51,024 bases of DNA from Microcoleus sp. bin48.metabat.b7b8b9.023 (GTDB lineage Bacteria; Cyanobacteriota; Cyanobacteriia; Cyanobacteriales; Microcoleaceae): positions 1 to 51,024 of the forward strand of contig NZ_JAAFKG010000055.1 in NCBI RefSeq assembly GCF_013299185.1. The letters run 5' to 3'. Of this stretch, positions 27,344-36,352 are shown in pieces; positions within the stretch are counted from its first letter, which is position 1; each line of letters begins with the position of its first letter. The notes under the pieces are model-generated. The model made no database searches. It was not told the origin of the DNA and worked only from the letters and a program-made list of their open reading frames with translations. The position numbers were made by a program, and so were the translations under genes.

Positions 27344-27865
27344 ATGAATTCTGGAATTCGCCAACATCGCAAAAATATTTATACTTTCTTGCTGAGTTTT
27401 GTTATTTTAGCAGTAATTGCCGTTGGGGCGATCGCCATCAATCCCGCACCTGCTTTCGCCTTGGATCGCGACAAAGAAATCCTAGTTGGTGCTGATTTTA
27501 GTGGAAAAGTTTTGACTAACGACAGTTTTAATAAAGCTAATCTTCGCAACAGCAATTTTACCAATGCAGATTTGCGTGGCGTGAGCTTGTTTGGTGCCAA
27601 TATGGAAGAGGCAAATTTTGAAGGCGCTAATTTAACGGGTGCGACTTTGGATTTGGCTCGGATGATGAAAACAAATCTAACTAATGCTATCCTTGAGGGT
27701 GCTTTTGCTTACAATACCAGACTGGAAGGAGCTGTGATTGACGGTGCTGATTTTACTGAGACTCTGCTCCGAGACGATATGATCGAAAAGCTTTGTAAGG
27801 TTGCAAAAGGTACTAATCCGGTGACTGGTAGAGAGACTCGCGAAACTCTGTTTTGTGATTATTAA
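27344..27865 (+). CDS. Pentapeptide-repeat protein with signal peptide
   Basis: A 173-residue protein. A hydrophobic signal ends near ALA at about residue 40, so it is probably exported to the thylakoid lumen or periplasm. Residues about 50-135 are pentapeptide repeats of the A(D/N)LXX type ([25 protein letters not shown]), which fold as a right-handed quadrilateral beta helix. The C-terminal [16 protein letters not shown] carries a Cys that could pair with the later LFCDY Cys, as in lumenal pentapeptide proteins. The exact role is unknown. It is divergent from the UPF0102 gene. Confidence 0.88.
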   Translation: MNSGIRQHRKNIYTFLLSFVILAVIAVGAIAINPAPAFALDRDKEILVGADFSGKVLTNDSFNKANLRNSNFTNADLRGVSLFGANMEEANFEGANLTGATLDLARMMKTNLTNAILEGAFAYNTRLEGAVIDGADFTETLLRDDMIEKLCKVAKGTNPVTGRETRETLFCDY

Positions 27866-27945
27866 AAGATAAGACGGCGGTTGAAACCGCGTCTATACAA
27901 ACGATGTCCGCCTCCGCGGACTGAAGGTAATTTGTAGGGTGCGGA

Positions 27946-28053
27946 TATAGCCTTTCTCAAAAAGATGAGGTATGACTGGCATCAGTATAACCGCTTAGAC
28001 GTATAGGGCTCTCTTCCCAACAACGTCCGCGAATCTTTCTGAGAACCGCTATA
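27946..28053. mobile_element. MITE-like element, copy 2
   Basis: A 108-base unit with about 20-base terminal inverted repeats: left TATAGCCTTTCTCAAAAAGA; right end reverse complement TATAGCGGTTCTCAGAAAGA. It shares ends and interior with 5861-5989 in the opposite orientation. No coding capacity. Confidence 0.6.
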
Positions 28054-28246
28054 CATCGAAAATTTCTGAATTCAATGAATAATCTCATAGCGACGCACCT
28101 GATACCATTTACAAAAAACCTGGTTAGACAAGAAAGACAAGAATTATTTTTTTCTCTACCCCGTGTGTCAGGTGCGTCGCTATCTGAATTGTCGATTTAA
28201 TGCAGGGATTGAGCATGGCGACACACCCTACGAATACTACGAACCC

Positions 28247-28303
28247 GGAAGGACTGAAGTCCTCACTACGAACCTGGTTTGTAGTGAGGACTTTAGTCCT
28301 TCC
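28247..28303. repeat. 25-bp-arm hairpin beside dnaG 3' end
   Basis: GGAAGGACTGAAGTCCTCAC pairs with GTGAGGACTTTAGTCCTTCC around a short loop. It lies directly after the dnaG stop (minus strand). There is no T-tract, so it is more likely a dispersed repeat than a classical terminator. The rest of 27866-28246 contains further short repeats and no gene. Confidence 0.65.
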
Positions 28304-28305
28304 AC

Positions 28306-30306
28306 TCAAGCCCAAGGTAGGGAGGTTAAATCGTAAAAATTAACTTGACGCAGCCGCTCTAATTCCTCTATCCATTCTTGTTCGGCGCACATTTGTTGGT
28401 AATGTTCTATAGCAGCATCGGTTTTCTGCCACATATCGATCGCAATCCGGCGACGCTTGATGCTGATGATTTGCTCGATACAGGCGATCGCCGATCGAAT
28501 AACTAAAGGCGCGCGATATACATTTTTTTCCGAAAACTCGTTTAAATGAAATAAATGCGAGATTTGATTGAGTTGGGTCGGATATTCAATAAAGCTATCT
28601 TGTAATTTTAATATTAACTCAGAAGGCGCTGCTTGTAAATAGATATTGTGCAATATTTCTGCATTCACAATCAGATGCCACAAAAATCTGTGATGGGACA
28701 AACTAAACTGTACGTCTCTAGCTTCTATGGCTTCTCTGACTTCTTGACGGTATTCGGGACAGTGCAAATAAATCTGCAATAATTGCGCTTCTGCTTCTTC
28801 TAACAAACTGCGGGCTGCTACTGAAAAGCCTGTTTTTGAGCTTTTGCTGTCGCTGCTTGCACGCTGTTTTTTATATTGTTTATTCGGCTTTAGTTTGTTT
28901 CTAATCAACAGTGGCATTGTCAAAGCTTCGTCTTGACTCAGCCGCTGTCCCCAATCGCTGACTACTTGATTTAGCAAGTTTTCTGCTATCATTTTTGTGA
29001 GTCGAAAATCTCCTTTGCTGAGGATTTCGGCGCTTTTTTGCAGATAATGTGATAACTGATTGTCGTCACTAATATTGGTTAATAATTTAATAATTTTTTT
29101 GGTGATTTGCTGGGAAGTATCCGCTTGCTTCAAATCTTGATTGACGAGCATTTTTTGGATTTGCCAATCGAGCCACAAAGGGCAATTGTCTAGCAATTCT
29201 CGATATTGTTCTGGGGAGTAGGTTTTGAGGTATTCGTCGGCATCTTTGCCGTCGGGAATGTTGAGTACCCGCAGTTGTACTTCTCCTTGATAGGCGAGTT
29301 GTTCTATTTCTCCAATGGCACGCTCTGCTGCTTTGGTTCCTGCTTTGTCGGCGTCGAAGTTGAGGATAATTTGTTTAGAATCAGTGTACCGCAATAACTG
29401 CCGCACTTGGTTTAAACTCAGGGCTGTGCCGAGTGATGCTACGGCGTTGGAGATGCCGGCTGCCTGAAGTGCGATCGCGTCAAAGTAGCCCTCTACGACG
29501 ATCGCGCGATCGGCTTTGCTAATAGCTGTTTTGGCTGTATCTAAGCCATATAAAGTCTTGCCTTTGTCGAATAGTTCTGTTTCGGGAGAATTGAGGTATT
29601 TCGGTTGTTCGTCGCCGAGAGCTCGCCCGCCGAAACCGATGACTCTACCTTGGGTATCGCGAATGGGAATCATGATGCGGTTGCGGAAGCGATCGTAATA
29701 GCCGCTTCCTCCTGATTTGCGCGGTACAATTAATCCGGCTTGTTCTACTAATTGCGCCGGATAGTTTTTTTGTTCTACTAAATAACTGTAAAGTGCTTCC
29801 CAACCTTGGGGTGCATAACCTAGTTGAAATTGTTGGATAGTTTCTTCGCTGAGCTTGCGTTCTGATTTGAGATATGCTAAGGGTTCTTCTCCTTGAGATT
29901 GCCGTAAAGCGTGTTCGTAGAATTTGGCGGTTAGTGCTGAGATTTCATAGAGTTGTTCCCGCAAAGAAATTTGGCGCTGCAATTCTTGTCGGTGTTCTGG
30001 TTCGACTGTTTTGATGGGGACTTGGTAATTTTTTGCTAGTTCTAATACTACTTCGCTGAAGGAGCGTTTTTCTAATTCCATGAGGAATTTAAAGGCGTTT
30101 CCACCTGCACCGCAGCCGAAACAATAGTACATTTGTTTGGCTTGGTTGACGGTGAAACTGGGAGATTTTTCGTCGTGAAACGGACACAAGCCGACGAATT
30201 CTTTGCCGCGTTTTTTTAAGATGACTCTACCAGAAATAACGTCTACTATGTCGGCTCTTTGTTTGACTTCTTCGATGGTTTCTGGGTGCAGCCGGGGTAC
30301 TTGCAT
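28306..30306 (-). CDS. dnaG: DNA primase DnaG
   Basis: A 666-residue primase that makes RNA primers for DNA replication. The N-terminal zinc site is CPFHDEKSPSF with CFGCG; the TOPRIM domain shows VVEGYFDAIAL and NFDADKAGTKA; the C-terminal third is the helicase-binding region. It starts MQVPRLHPETIEEVKQ, the usual beginning. The length is within the cyanobacterial range. It stands alone on its strand. Confidence 0.97.
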   Translation of the reverse strand: MQVPRLHPETIEEVKQRADIVDVISGRVILKKRGKEFVGLCPFHDEKSPSFTVNQAKQMYYCFGCGAGGNAFKFLMELEKRSFSEVVLELAKNYQVPIKTVEPEHRQELQRQISLREQLYEISALTAKFYEHALRQSQGEEPLAYLKSERKLSEETIQQFQLGYAPQGWEALYSYLVEQKNYPAQLVEQAGLIVPRKSGGSGYYDRFRNRIMIPIRDTQGRVIGFGGRALGDEQPKYLNSPETELFDKGKTLYGLDTAKTAISKADRAIVVEGYFDAIALQAAGISNAVASLGTALSLNQVRQLLRYTDSKQIILNFDADKAGTKAAERAIGEIEQLAYQGEVQLRVLNIPDGKDADEYLKTYSPEQYRELLDNCPLWLDWQIQKMLVNQDLKQADTSQQITKKIIKLLTNISDDNQLSHYLQKSAEILSKGDFRLTKMIAENLLNQVVSDWGQRLSQDEALTMPLLIRNKLKPNKQYKKQRASSDSKSSKTGFSVAARSLLEEAEAQLLQIYLHCPEYRQEVREAIEARDVQFSLSHHRFLWHLIVNAEILHNIYLQAAPSELILKLQDSFIEYPTQLNQISHLFHLNEFSEKNVYRAPLVIRSAIACIEQIISIKRRRIAIDMWQKTDAAIEHYQQMCAEQEWIEELERLRQVNFYDLTSLPWA

Positions 30307-30374
30307 AGGACTATGTTAGATCAGTTTAAATTATGTTTATTTTGATCGATCGCACAATTTGACTTTTTCGGTAC

Positions 30375-30446
30375 GTAGAAACCGGGTTTTTTACGAAAAT
30401 ACACAGGTTTCCGCCCGGATATTCGGTTTAAAAACCCGGTTTCTTT
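30375..30446. repeat. GAAACCGGGTTTTT dispersed repeat
   Basis: GAAACCGGGTTTTTTACG and AAAAACCCGGTTTCTT form long imperfect arms. Another copy (AGAAACCCGGTTTCTTC / AGAAACCGGGTTTCT) lies at about 31501-31567, and a diverged one at about 5995-6057. Confidence 0.6.
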
Positions 30447-30535
30447 AAGCTTGATGCGATCGCCAAGTGCTTGCAAAGCAAGATACTCGCTTTATTGTAA
30501 GATATTGAGACTAACTGTAAGGAGCATCGGAAATA

Positions 30536-31471
30536 ATGCGAATTTTAATGATGGGCGGTACTCGGTTTATTGGAGTTTATCTTACTAAGATTTTAGCAGC
30601 ACAAGGTCATGAAGTGGTGTTGTTTAACCGCGGCAACAAGCCTGTGCCGGTTGCGGGGGTGAAACAGATTTTGGGCGATCGCACAAATGTTGCACAATTG
30701 CAAGAACAGTTATCGGCGGTTGAGTTTGACGCGGTTTTTGACAACAACGGTCGGGAACTGAGCGATACAAAGCCCTTAGCTGAGATATTTAAGGGGCGGG
30801 TGCAGCACTTTGTTTATATGAGTTCTGCGGGGGTTTATTTGAAATCCGACCAAATGCCTCATATCGAAGGAGACGCTACCGATCCCAAAAGCCGACATTT
30901 GGGTAAGTGCGACACGGAAAATTATTTAGCAGAGTCCGGTTTGCCTTGGACTTCGATCCGCCCGACTTACATCTACGGCCCTCAAAATTATAACGATTTA
31001 GAGGCTTGGTTTTTCGATCGCATTGCGCGCGATCGCCCGATTCCGATTCCTGGTAACGGGATGCACTTCACGCAGTTGGGGCACTGTCAGGATTTGGCGA
31101 GTGCGATGGCGGCGGTTTTGGGTAACGAAAGGGCGATCGGGCAAATTTACAACGTTTCGGGCGATCGATTTGTCACCTTTGACGGTTTAGCCCGCGCCTG
31201 CATTCAAGCCGCAGGCAAATCACCCGATGCTATTAAGATTGTACACTACGATCCGAAACAATTTGACTTCGGCAAAAAGAAAGCTTTCCCCATGAGATTG
31301 CAGCACTTTTTCGCCTCAGTTAACAAAGCTGTCACCGAACTTAACTGGAAACCGGAGTTTGACTTAGTTTCGGGATTGAAAGATTCATTTCAGAATGATT
31401 ATCTAATTTCGGGAAGGGACAAAGCTGAGATAGATTTTTCCGTCGATGACGAGATTTTGAAATCCGTTTAA
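30536..31471 (+). CDS. NAD-dependent epimerase/dehydratase (extended SDR, CSP41-like)
   Basis: A 311-residue Rossmann-fold protein of the extended SDR superfamily. The nucleotide-binding motif at the N-terminus is MGGTRFIGVYL (GxxxxxG type). The usual YxxxK catalytic pair is not clear: around residue 100 the sequence is YMSSAGVYLKSD. The overall pattern (FNRGNKP, ERAIGQIYNVSGDR) matches the CSP41-like branch, whose plastid members bind or cleave RNA and associate with ribosomes. AAGGAGC lies 13 bases before the ATG. Enzyme activity is therefore uncertain. Confidence 0.8.
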   Translation: MRILMMGGTRFIGVYLTKILAAQGHEVVLFNRGNKPVPVAGVKQILGDRTNVAQLQEQLSAVEFDAVFDNNGRELSDTKPLAEIFKGRVQHFVYMSSAGVYLKSDQMPHIEGDATDPKSRHLGKCDTENYLAESGLPWTSIRPTYIYGPQNYNDLEAWFFDRIARDRPIPIPGNGMHFTQLGHCQDLASAMAAVLGNERAIGQIYNVSGDRFVTFDGLARACIQAAGKSPDAIKIVHYDPKQFDFGKKKAFPMRLQHFFASVNKAVTELNWKPEFDLVSGLKDSFQNDYLISGRDKAEIDFSVDDEILKSV

Positions 31472-31500
31472 ACTAAAATAGGACTGACTCGCGATCGCAT

Positions 31501-31567
31501 CAGAAACCCGGTTTCTTCGTGGATTTATCGTTATTGTTGCCAAAAATCATAGAAACCGGGTTTCTAG
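31501..31567. repeat. GAAACCCGGTTTC dispersed repeat
   Basis: Inverted arms AGAAACCCGGTTTCTTC and AGAAACCGGGTTTCT; same family as 30375-30446. Confidence 0.6.
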
Positions 31568-31642
31568 CCCATGCGTCTCAACCATGTTAAATCAAAGTAA
31601 AGCGTACAGCCTGCACTCTAAATATCTGAGGTAAAAAATAAT

Positions 31643-32605
31643 ATGAGATTCATCAATCCCAAAATAGACTTTGCCTTCAAGAAAATATTTGGCTCGAATC
31701 AAAACACAGATATTCTGATTAGTTTTTTGAATGCCCTGCTCAATGATGGGGAAGCCATTATTGAAAGCTTAGAAATTATCGATCCTTCTCTACTCCCCCC
31801 GATAGTCGAACTTAAAAATAGCTATTTAGATGTCAAAGCCAGACTAAACGACGGCACATTCGTAATTATCGAAATGCAAGTTTTGAACGTGCAGGCATTT
31901 AGCAAGCGGGTTTTGTACAATGCTGCCAAAACTTATGCACTGCAACTAACAATGGGAGAATTTTATCGGCAATTGCGGCCTGTGATTGCTTTGACTATCA
32001 CAGATTTTGAAATGTTTAACGATTCTCAAGACGTGATTTCGCGTTTTGTTTTCAAAGAAAAAAGACGCCTGTCTGATTATCCCCAAAATCAGATGGAGTT
32101 AGTATTTGTAGAGTTGCCCAAATTCCAGAAAGGATTAGAGGAATTAGAAACAATCGCGGATAAGTGGGTTTACTTTATTAAAACCACTAGCACCTTGAAT
32201 GAAGTACCTCAAATAATGGCTACAGTCCCCGAAATTCAAAAAGCTTTTGAAATTGCCAATCAAGTTGGTTTAACACTAGAGGAATTTAACACCTTGCAGA
32301 GTCAAGAGTTTTTGATTCAAGATCAGCAGGGTTCTGTGGCTTTAGGTAGGGAAGAAGGCAGGGAAGAAGGCAGGGAAGAAGGCAGGGAAGAAGGCAGGGA
32401 AGAAGGCAGGGAAGAAGGCAAGAAACAAGGACAAATAGAGTTCACTATGCGTTTGCTGAATCGCCGTTTAGGTCAACTAAACCCGGATACTCAAACCCGA
32501 ATCGGGGAATTGTCGATCGACAAATTAGAGAATTTAGCTGAAGCCCTGTTAGATTTCTCAAGCGCGGAAGATTTAACAGCTTGGTTGCAGGCTAATTCTC
32601 AATAA
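31643..32605 (+). CDS. Rpn family recombination-promoting nuclease/putative transposase
   Basis: A 320-residue protein of the Rpn (PD-(D/E)XK nuclease) family. The opening MRFINPKIDFAFKKIFGSN, the nuclease core YLDVKARLNDGTFVIIEMQ (Asp...Glu-x-Gln) and RVLYNAAKTYALQL are characteristic. Here Gln replaces the usual Lys after Glu, which is common in this family. A low-complexity tract of REEG units (residues about 235-260) is encoded by six 12-base repeats. The C-terminal helical region (LEALLDFSSAEDLTAWL-like) matches other cyanobacterial members. It is preceded by GAGGTAAAA. The role is not established. Confidence 0.85.
   Translation: MRFINPKIDFAFKKIFGSNQNTDILISFLNALLNDGEAIIESLEIIDPSLLPPIVELKNSYLDVKARLNDGTFVIIEMQVLNVQAFSKRVLYNAAKTYALQLTMGEFYRQLRPVIALTITDFEMFNDSQDVISRFVFKEKRRLSDYPQNQMELVFVELPKFQKGLEELETIADKWVYFIKTTSTLNEVPQIMATVPEIQKAFEIANQVGLTLEEFNTLQSQEFLIQDQQGSVALGREEGREEGREEGREEGREEGREEGKKQGQIEFTMRLLNRRLGQLNPDTQTRIGELSIDKLENLAEALLDFSSAEDLTAWLQANSQ
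32347..32415 (+). repeat. 12-bp tandem repeat inside Rpn gene
   Basis: Six copies of AGGGAAGAAGGC encode REEG units. Because the unit is a multiple of three, changes in copy number would lengthen or shorten the linker without changing frame. Confidence 0.9.
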
Positions 32606-32921
32606 ACTGACTGCTAAGTTGTTGTGTAAATAAACATTGCCTATTAGGGGCGGGCTAGAAGCCCACCCCACAAGAGTTGGATTGTTTTTTGACATACAAT
32701 TCAAATGGTGAACAGATGATTTTTTAAACTGCAACTGTCACTACCAACATGATGCACTGACGATTTTACCACTTGTCGGCAGAATCTACTGGTATTTTGA
32801 TAGACTTTCTGCTGTAAAGCCGATCGCAAATTAGTTAAACTGAATCAGATACAAAACCTCTCCCCCAACCCATGTTTTATTCCGAAAGGGGAGAAAAACT
32901 CGGAAATATCAGGTAAACTTC

Positions 32922-35183
32922 ATGCTTGGAATCACACTCGGCACGCGCTACAGCATTATCCGTCATTTGGGAGGCGGCGGATTTGCTCAAACTTATTTAG
33001 CTGAAGATAAGCAGCTACCAGGTAATCACCTGTGCGTCGTCAAGCAGCTTAAACCTCAAGCAACGGATCCCGAAACTTTACAGATAGCAAGACGTTTGTT
33101 TGATACGGAAGCACAAGTATTATATAAGTTGGGAAATCACGATCGCATTCCACAACTTTTTGCTTACTTTGAAGAAAATCAAGAGTTTTATCTAGTTCAA
33201 GAATTTATCGAAGGCCACGATTTAAGTCAAGAAATTATACCCCCCCAAACCCCCCCTTACCAAGGGGGGGCTGGAGTTGGTTCCCCCCCTCACCAAGGGG
33301 TGGCTGGAGTTGGCTCCCCCCCTCACCAAGGGGGGGCTGGAGTTGGTTCCCCCCCTCACCAAGGGGTGGCTGGAGTTGGCTCCCCCCCTTACCAAGGGGG
33401 GGCTGGGGGGGGTTCTTCTAGAAATGCTGGAGGTATGAAAGAAGATGAAGTGATTGGAATTTTGCAGGAACTTCTGGAAATTTTAGATTTTGTACACCAG
33501 CAAAATGTGATTCACCGCGATGTCAATCCGCGCAATATCCTACGCCGAGATCGAGATGGTAAATTAGTGTTAATTGACTTCGGCGCAGTCAAGGAAATTA
33601 CTACTCAAATTACTAATCCTCAGCCCAAGAATAGCTTAAGTGTGAGCATTGGTACTCCCGGTTATATGCCCAGCGAACAATCTCACGGTAATCCGAAACT
33701 CAGCAGCGATATTTATGCAGCAGGTGCGATCGCAATTCAGTTTCTCACGGGCATCAATCCCCACCAAATGCCGAAAAATCCCGATACAGAGGAAATTATT
33801 TGGCACGACAAAGCATCGGTGAGTCCTGAATTTGCCAAGATTTTAGATCGGATGGTAAAGTACGATTTTCGGCAGCGTTATTCCAGTGCCGGCGAAACAC
33901 TGGAAGCTATTAAAGAATTGAAAAAATCTTTCAGCGGTACTGTTCCAATATTACCTCCGGTTGTTGCTGCAAAAAAGCTGCCTAAACCGCAGCAAAAACT
34001 ATATTTTAAAATAGGGGCAATCGCCGCTTTTATTGGCATCAGCATTATAGCATCAATTTATGGTGTCAATACTTTTAATTCGGCAAATGCAACTGACTTG
34101 CACAATCGAGGAATTACTCTCTACAATTTAAGCCGATTTGAAGAAGCTCTCGCAGCTTACGAGCGAGCCATAACTCTCCGCCCGGATTATGCGGAAGTTT
34201 GGCAGGAAAAAGCTAAAACTTTATATGAGTTGAAAAAATACAAGGAATCACAGTCAGCTTACGATAAGGCAATAGAATTAAAGCCGGAATATTTAGAAGC
34301 TTGGACGGGACGCGGTTATGCTTTGGATAAGTTGCAGCAGTCCAAGGAGGCGATCGCATCTTTTGACAATGCTTTGAAAATCCAGCCGGATTATCCCGCA
34401 GCCTGGGAAGGTAGAGGCGATGCTTTATTAGACTCGCAGCGGTACGAAGAGGCGATCGCATCCTACGAAAAAGCCGTGCATTTTCAGCCTAATTTGTACC
34501 GTGCGTGGTACAATCGGGGCCAAGCTCACCAAAATTTGAAACAGTACGATCGCGCTGTAGAATCCTATCAAAAAGCCGTTGAAATCAAATTCGACAATTC
34601 TGACGCTTGGTACAATTTAGGCAATGTTTTCTTAGAATTGAATAAAAACCAAGAAGCTTTTGAAGCTTACGAAAAAGCCGTGCGGTTTCAGCCTAATTTT
34701 TATCAAGCTTGGTACAGTAAAGGTATCGCTTTGCTGAAGATGCGCCGCCATGAAGAAGCGGTAGAAGCTTACGAAAAAGCTGTTAAATTAAAACCGGATT
34801 ATCATCAAGCCTGGTATAACTTAGGTTGGTCTTACCACGAGTTACGCAAGTACGAATCAGCTATTGAGTGTTACAGTAAAGCCTTGGATTTAAATCCAAA
34901 AGAATCTCAAGGCTGGTACAATAGAGGTAATGCTCAGTACAATTTGAAGCGGTACGAAGATGCGATCGCCTCTTACAACGAAGCTGTCTATGTCAAACCC
35001 GACTATTCGGAAGCCTGGTACAGCCGCGGTAACGCCCTTGTAGCGGTAAAAAGATTCGGAGATGCGATCGCCTCCTATGACAAAGCAATCCGCTACAAGC
35101 CGGATTATGGAGCCGCAATGGAAGCAAAAAAGCGAGCCGAAAGTCAGCCCGGAATCAGCCCACAGCCGCCCCAAAAACCATAA
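32922..35183 (+). CDS. Ser/Thr protein kinase with TPR domain
   Basis: A 753-residue protein. The kinase domain (1-340) has a glycine loop (HLGGGGFAQTY), Lys41 in CVVKQLK, HRD at 198-200 and DFG at 219-221. The catalytic loop reads HRDVNPRN, with Asn202 where Lys is usual. Residues about 107-167 are a Gly/Pro-rich insertion of five 11-residue units between the hinge and helix E. One membrane segment lies at about 362-382. About ten TPRs fill 392-745, which would lie outside the cytoplasm if the kinase is inside. Cyanobacterial kinases of this type are poorly characterised. Activity is possible but the Asn and the insertion make it uncertain. Confidence 0.88.
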   Translation: MLGITLGTRYSIIRHLGGGGFAQTYLAEDKQLPGNHLCVVKQLKPQATDPETLQIARRLFDTEAQVLYKLGNHDRIPQLFAYFEENQEFYLVQEFIEGHDLSQEIIPPQTPPYQGGAGVGSPPHQGVAGVGSPPHQGGAGVGSPPHQGVAGVGSPPYQGGAGGGSSRNAGGMKEDEVIGILQELLEILDFVHQQNVIHRDVNPRNILRRDRDGKLVLIDFGAVKEITTQITNPQPKNSLSVSIGTPGYMPSEQSHGNPKLSSDIYAAGAIAIQFLTGINPHQMPKNPDTEEIIWHDKASVSPEFAKILDRMVKYDFRQRYSSAGETLEAIKELKKSFSGTVPILPPVVAAKKLPKPQQKLYFKIGAIAAFIGISIIASIYGVNTFNSANATDLHNRGITLYNLSRFEEALAAYERAITLRPDYAEVWQEKAKTLYELKKYKESQSAYDKAIELKPEYLEAWTGRGYALDKLQQSKEAIASFDNALKIQPDYPAAWEGRGDALLDSQRYEEAIASYEKAVHFQPNLYRAWYNRGQAHQNLKQYDRAVESYQKAVEIKFDNSDAWYNLGNVFLELNKNQEAFEAYEKAVRFQPNFYQAWYSKGIALLKMRRHEEAVEAYEKAVKLKPDYHQAWYNLGWSYHELRKYESAIECYSKALDLNPKESQGWYNRGNAQYNLKRYEDAIASYNEAVYVKPDYSEAWYSRGNALVAVKRFGDAIASYDKAIRYKPDYGAAMEAKKRAESQPGISPQPPQKP
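33241..33420 (+). repeat. 33-bp coding repeat (CCCCCCT-CACCAAGGGG) in kinase gene
   Basis: Five in-frame 33-base units encode PPHQGVAGVGS-like peptides. The DNA (CCCCCCTTACCAAGGGGGG type) matches the palindromic core of intergenic cyanobacterial repeats such as the interior of 914-1059, suggesting insertion of a mobile repeat into the gene and later expansion. Confidence 0.9.
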
Positions 35184-35199
35184 ATTGTTAATTAGCAAA

Positions 35200-35538
35200 A
35201 CCGGGCGAAGGTCATTCGCGTCTATACAAACAAAACCCGCCTGCGCGGGTTGAAGAAACTGGGCGAATATAATTCGCGTCTACACAAACAAAACCCGCCT
35301 GCGCGGGTTGAAGAAACTGGGCGAAGGTCATTCGCGTCTATACAAACAAAACCCGCCTGCGCGGGTTGAATAAACCGGGCGAATAGAATTACGTTACCGG
35401 GCGAAGGTCATTCGCGTCTATACAAACAAAACCCGCCGACGCGGGTTGAAGAAACCGGGCGAAGGTCATTCGCGTCTATACAAACAAAACCCGCCTGCGC
35501 GGGTTGAAGAAACCGGGCGAGTAGAATTACGTTATTTT
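35200..35538. repeat. 58-bp tandem repeat array
   Basis: Full units start at 35200, 35258, 35316, 35396 and 35454, with shortened units at 35374 and 35512. Each contains a hairpin AACCCGCCTGCGCGGGTT. Spacing is 58 bases except at the shortened unit. There are no unique spacers, so this is not a CRISPR array. A piece of the 4355-4627 family (GAGGCGGACATCGTTTGT) follows near 35550. The gap 35184-35611 holds only this. Confidence 0.9.
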
Positions 35539-35611
35539 CTTTAATCAGCAGAGGCGGACATCGTTTGTATAGGCGCGAATTCTATTCGCCGTCTTATCTA
35601 CAAACATAGTT

Positions 35612-36352
35612 TTACCTAACAGCAGGACTAATTACCGTAACACGGCGGCTGTCTACCAACATCGGCCAAAAACCGCGATCGCTCAATGCTTTTACCGCCG
35701 CAGTAGCAGCGTTTTGATCCGTTGTATAAGCAACGAATAAAAAGGGACGTTGGCCGTAGGAAGCTAAGCCTACTTGGGTACCCAATGCTTGCTTGACTTG
35801 GCCGGCTAATTCCGGTTGATTGAAGTAATCTACTAACACGGCATAACCGGGGCCGAGGGCTTGGGGATTGAACCCACTATTCCCAGTCTGGGGATTGGCG
35901 ATTGGTTCTGAACCTGTTGCTGGCTGGGGGTTGTAGACTGGCAGGTTTTGGGGAAGTGCTGCTGCGGGCGATCGAACTACGTAAGCTTGCAATCCGACAA
36001 CATCTTTGATGTATTTAACCCAATCGATCGCAATTTGCGAGTTACGAAACCCACCAACCCGCGTCACAGTATCGTTAATGTACCGACAAACTGTATTGTC
36101 ATTATTTCCGGGAAAAGAGCGTTTTGCTTTTTCTTGCTGTTCGGGTGTTCGGGTGACAATCAACAGTAGATATTCGTCGGACTTCGGTGGTTCGCAGCTT
36201 GACTGAGCTTTAGCAGAACTCGCTAAAATTGTCAATGTCAAAATTGCGATCGAAGTAGCAGAAAATAGGGGGATAGACACAATAAAATTGTACAATTTTC
36301 CCCTAAATATTCCTAACTTCGCTGTAGATTTTTGTGATTGTTTATTACTCAT
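35612..36352 (-). CDS. Exported protein of unknown function
   Basis: A 246-residue protein with a hydrophobic signal segment ending AKA-QSSCEPP at about residue 50. Two similar segments, around DEYLLLIVTRTPEQQEKAKRS and YAVLVDYFNQPELAGQVKQAL, each with a later VGLxAYVVR/VGLASYGQRPFLF-like strand, suggest two SPOR-like folds; this is inference from pattern only. SPOR domains bind denuded peptidoglycan. Its ATG overlaps the ycf54 stop by 4 bases, so the two are co-transcribed and probably translationally coupled. Confidence 0.65.
   Translation of the reverse strand: MSNKQSQKSTAKLGIFRGKLYNFIVSIPLFSATSIAILTLTILASSAKAQSSCEPPKSDEYLLLIVTRTPEQQEKAKRSFPGNNDNTVCRYINDTVTRVGGFRNSQIAIDWVKYIKDVVGLQAYVVRSPAAALPQNLPVYNPQPATGSEPIANPQTGNSGFNPQALGPGYAVLVDYFNQPELAGQVKQALGTQVGLASYGQRPFLFVAYTTDQNAATAAVKALSDRGFWPMLVDSRRVTVISPAVR

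Noticed and set aside
28247..28303. Rho-independent terminator for dnaG
   Set aside because: A strong hairpin but no following T-tract on the minus strand; better explained as a dispersed palindrome.
35200..35538. Regular repeats that could be a CRISPR array
   Set aside because: The 58-base units are contiguous and nearly identical throughout, with no unique spacers, and each carries a strong internal palindrome.
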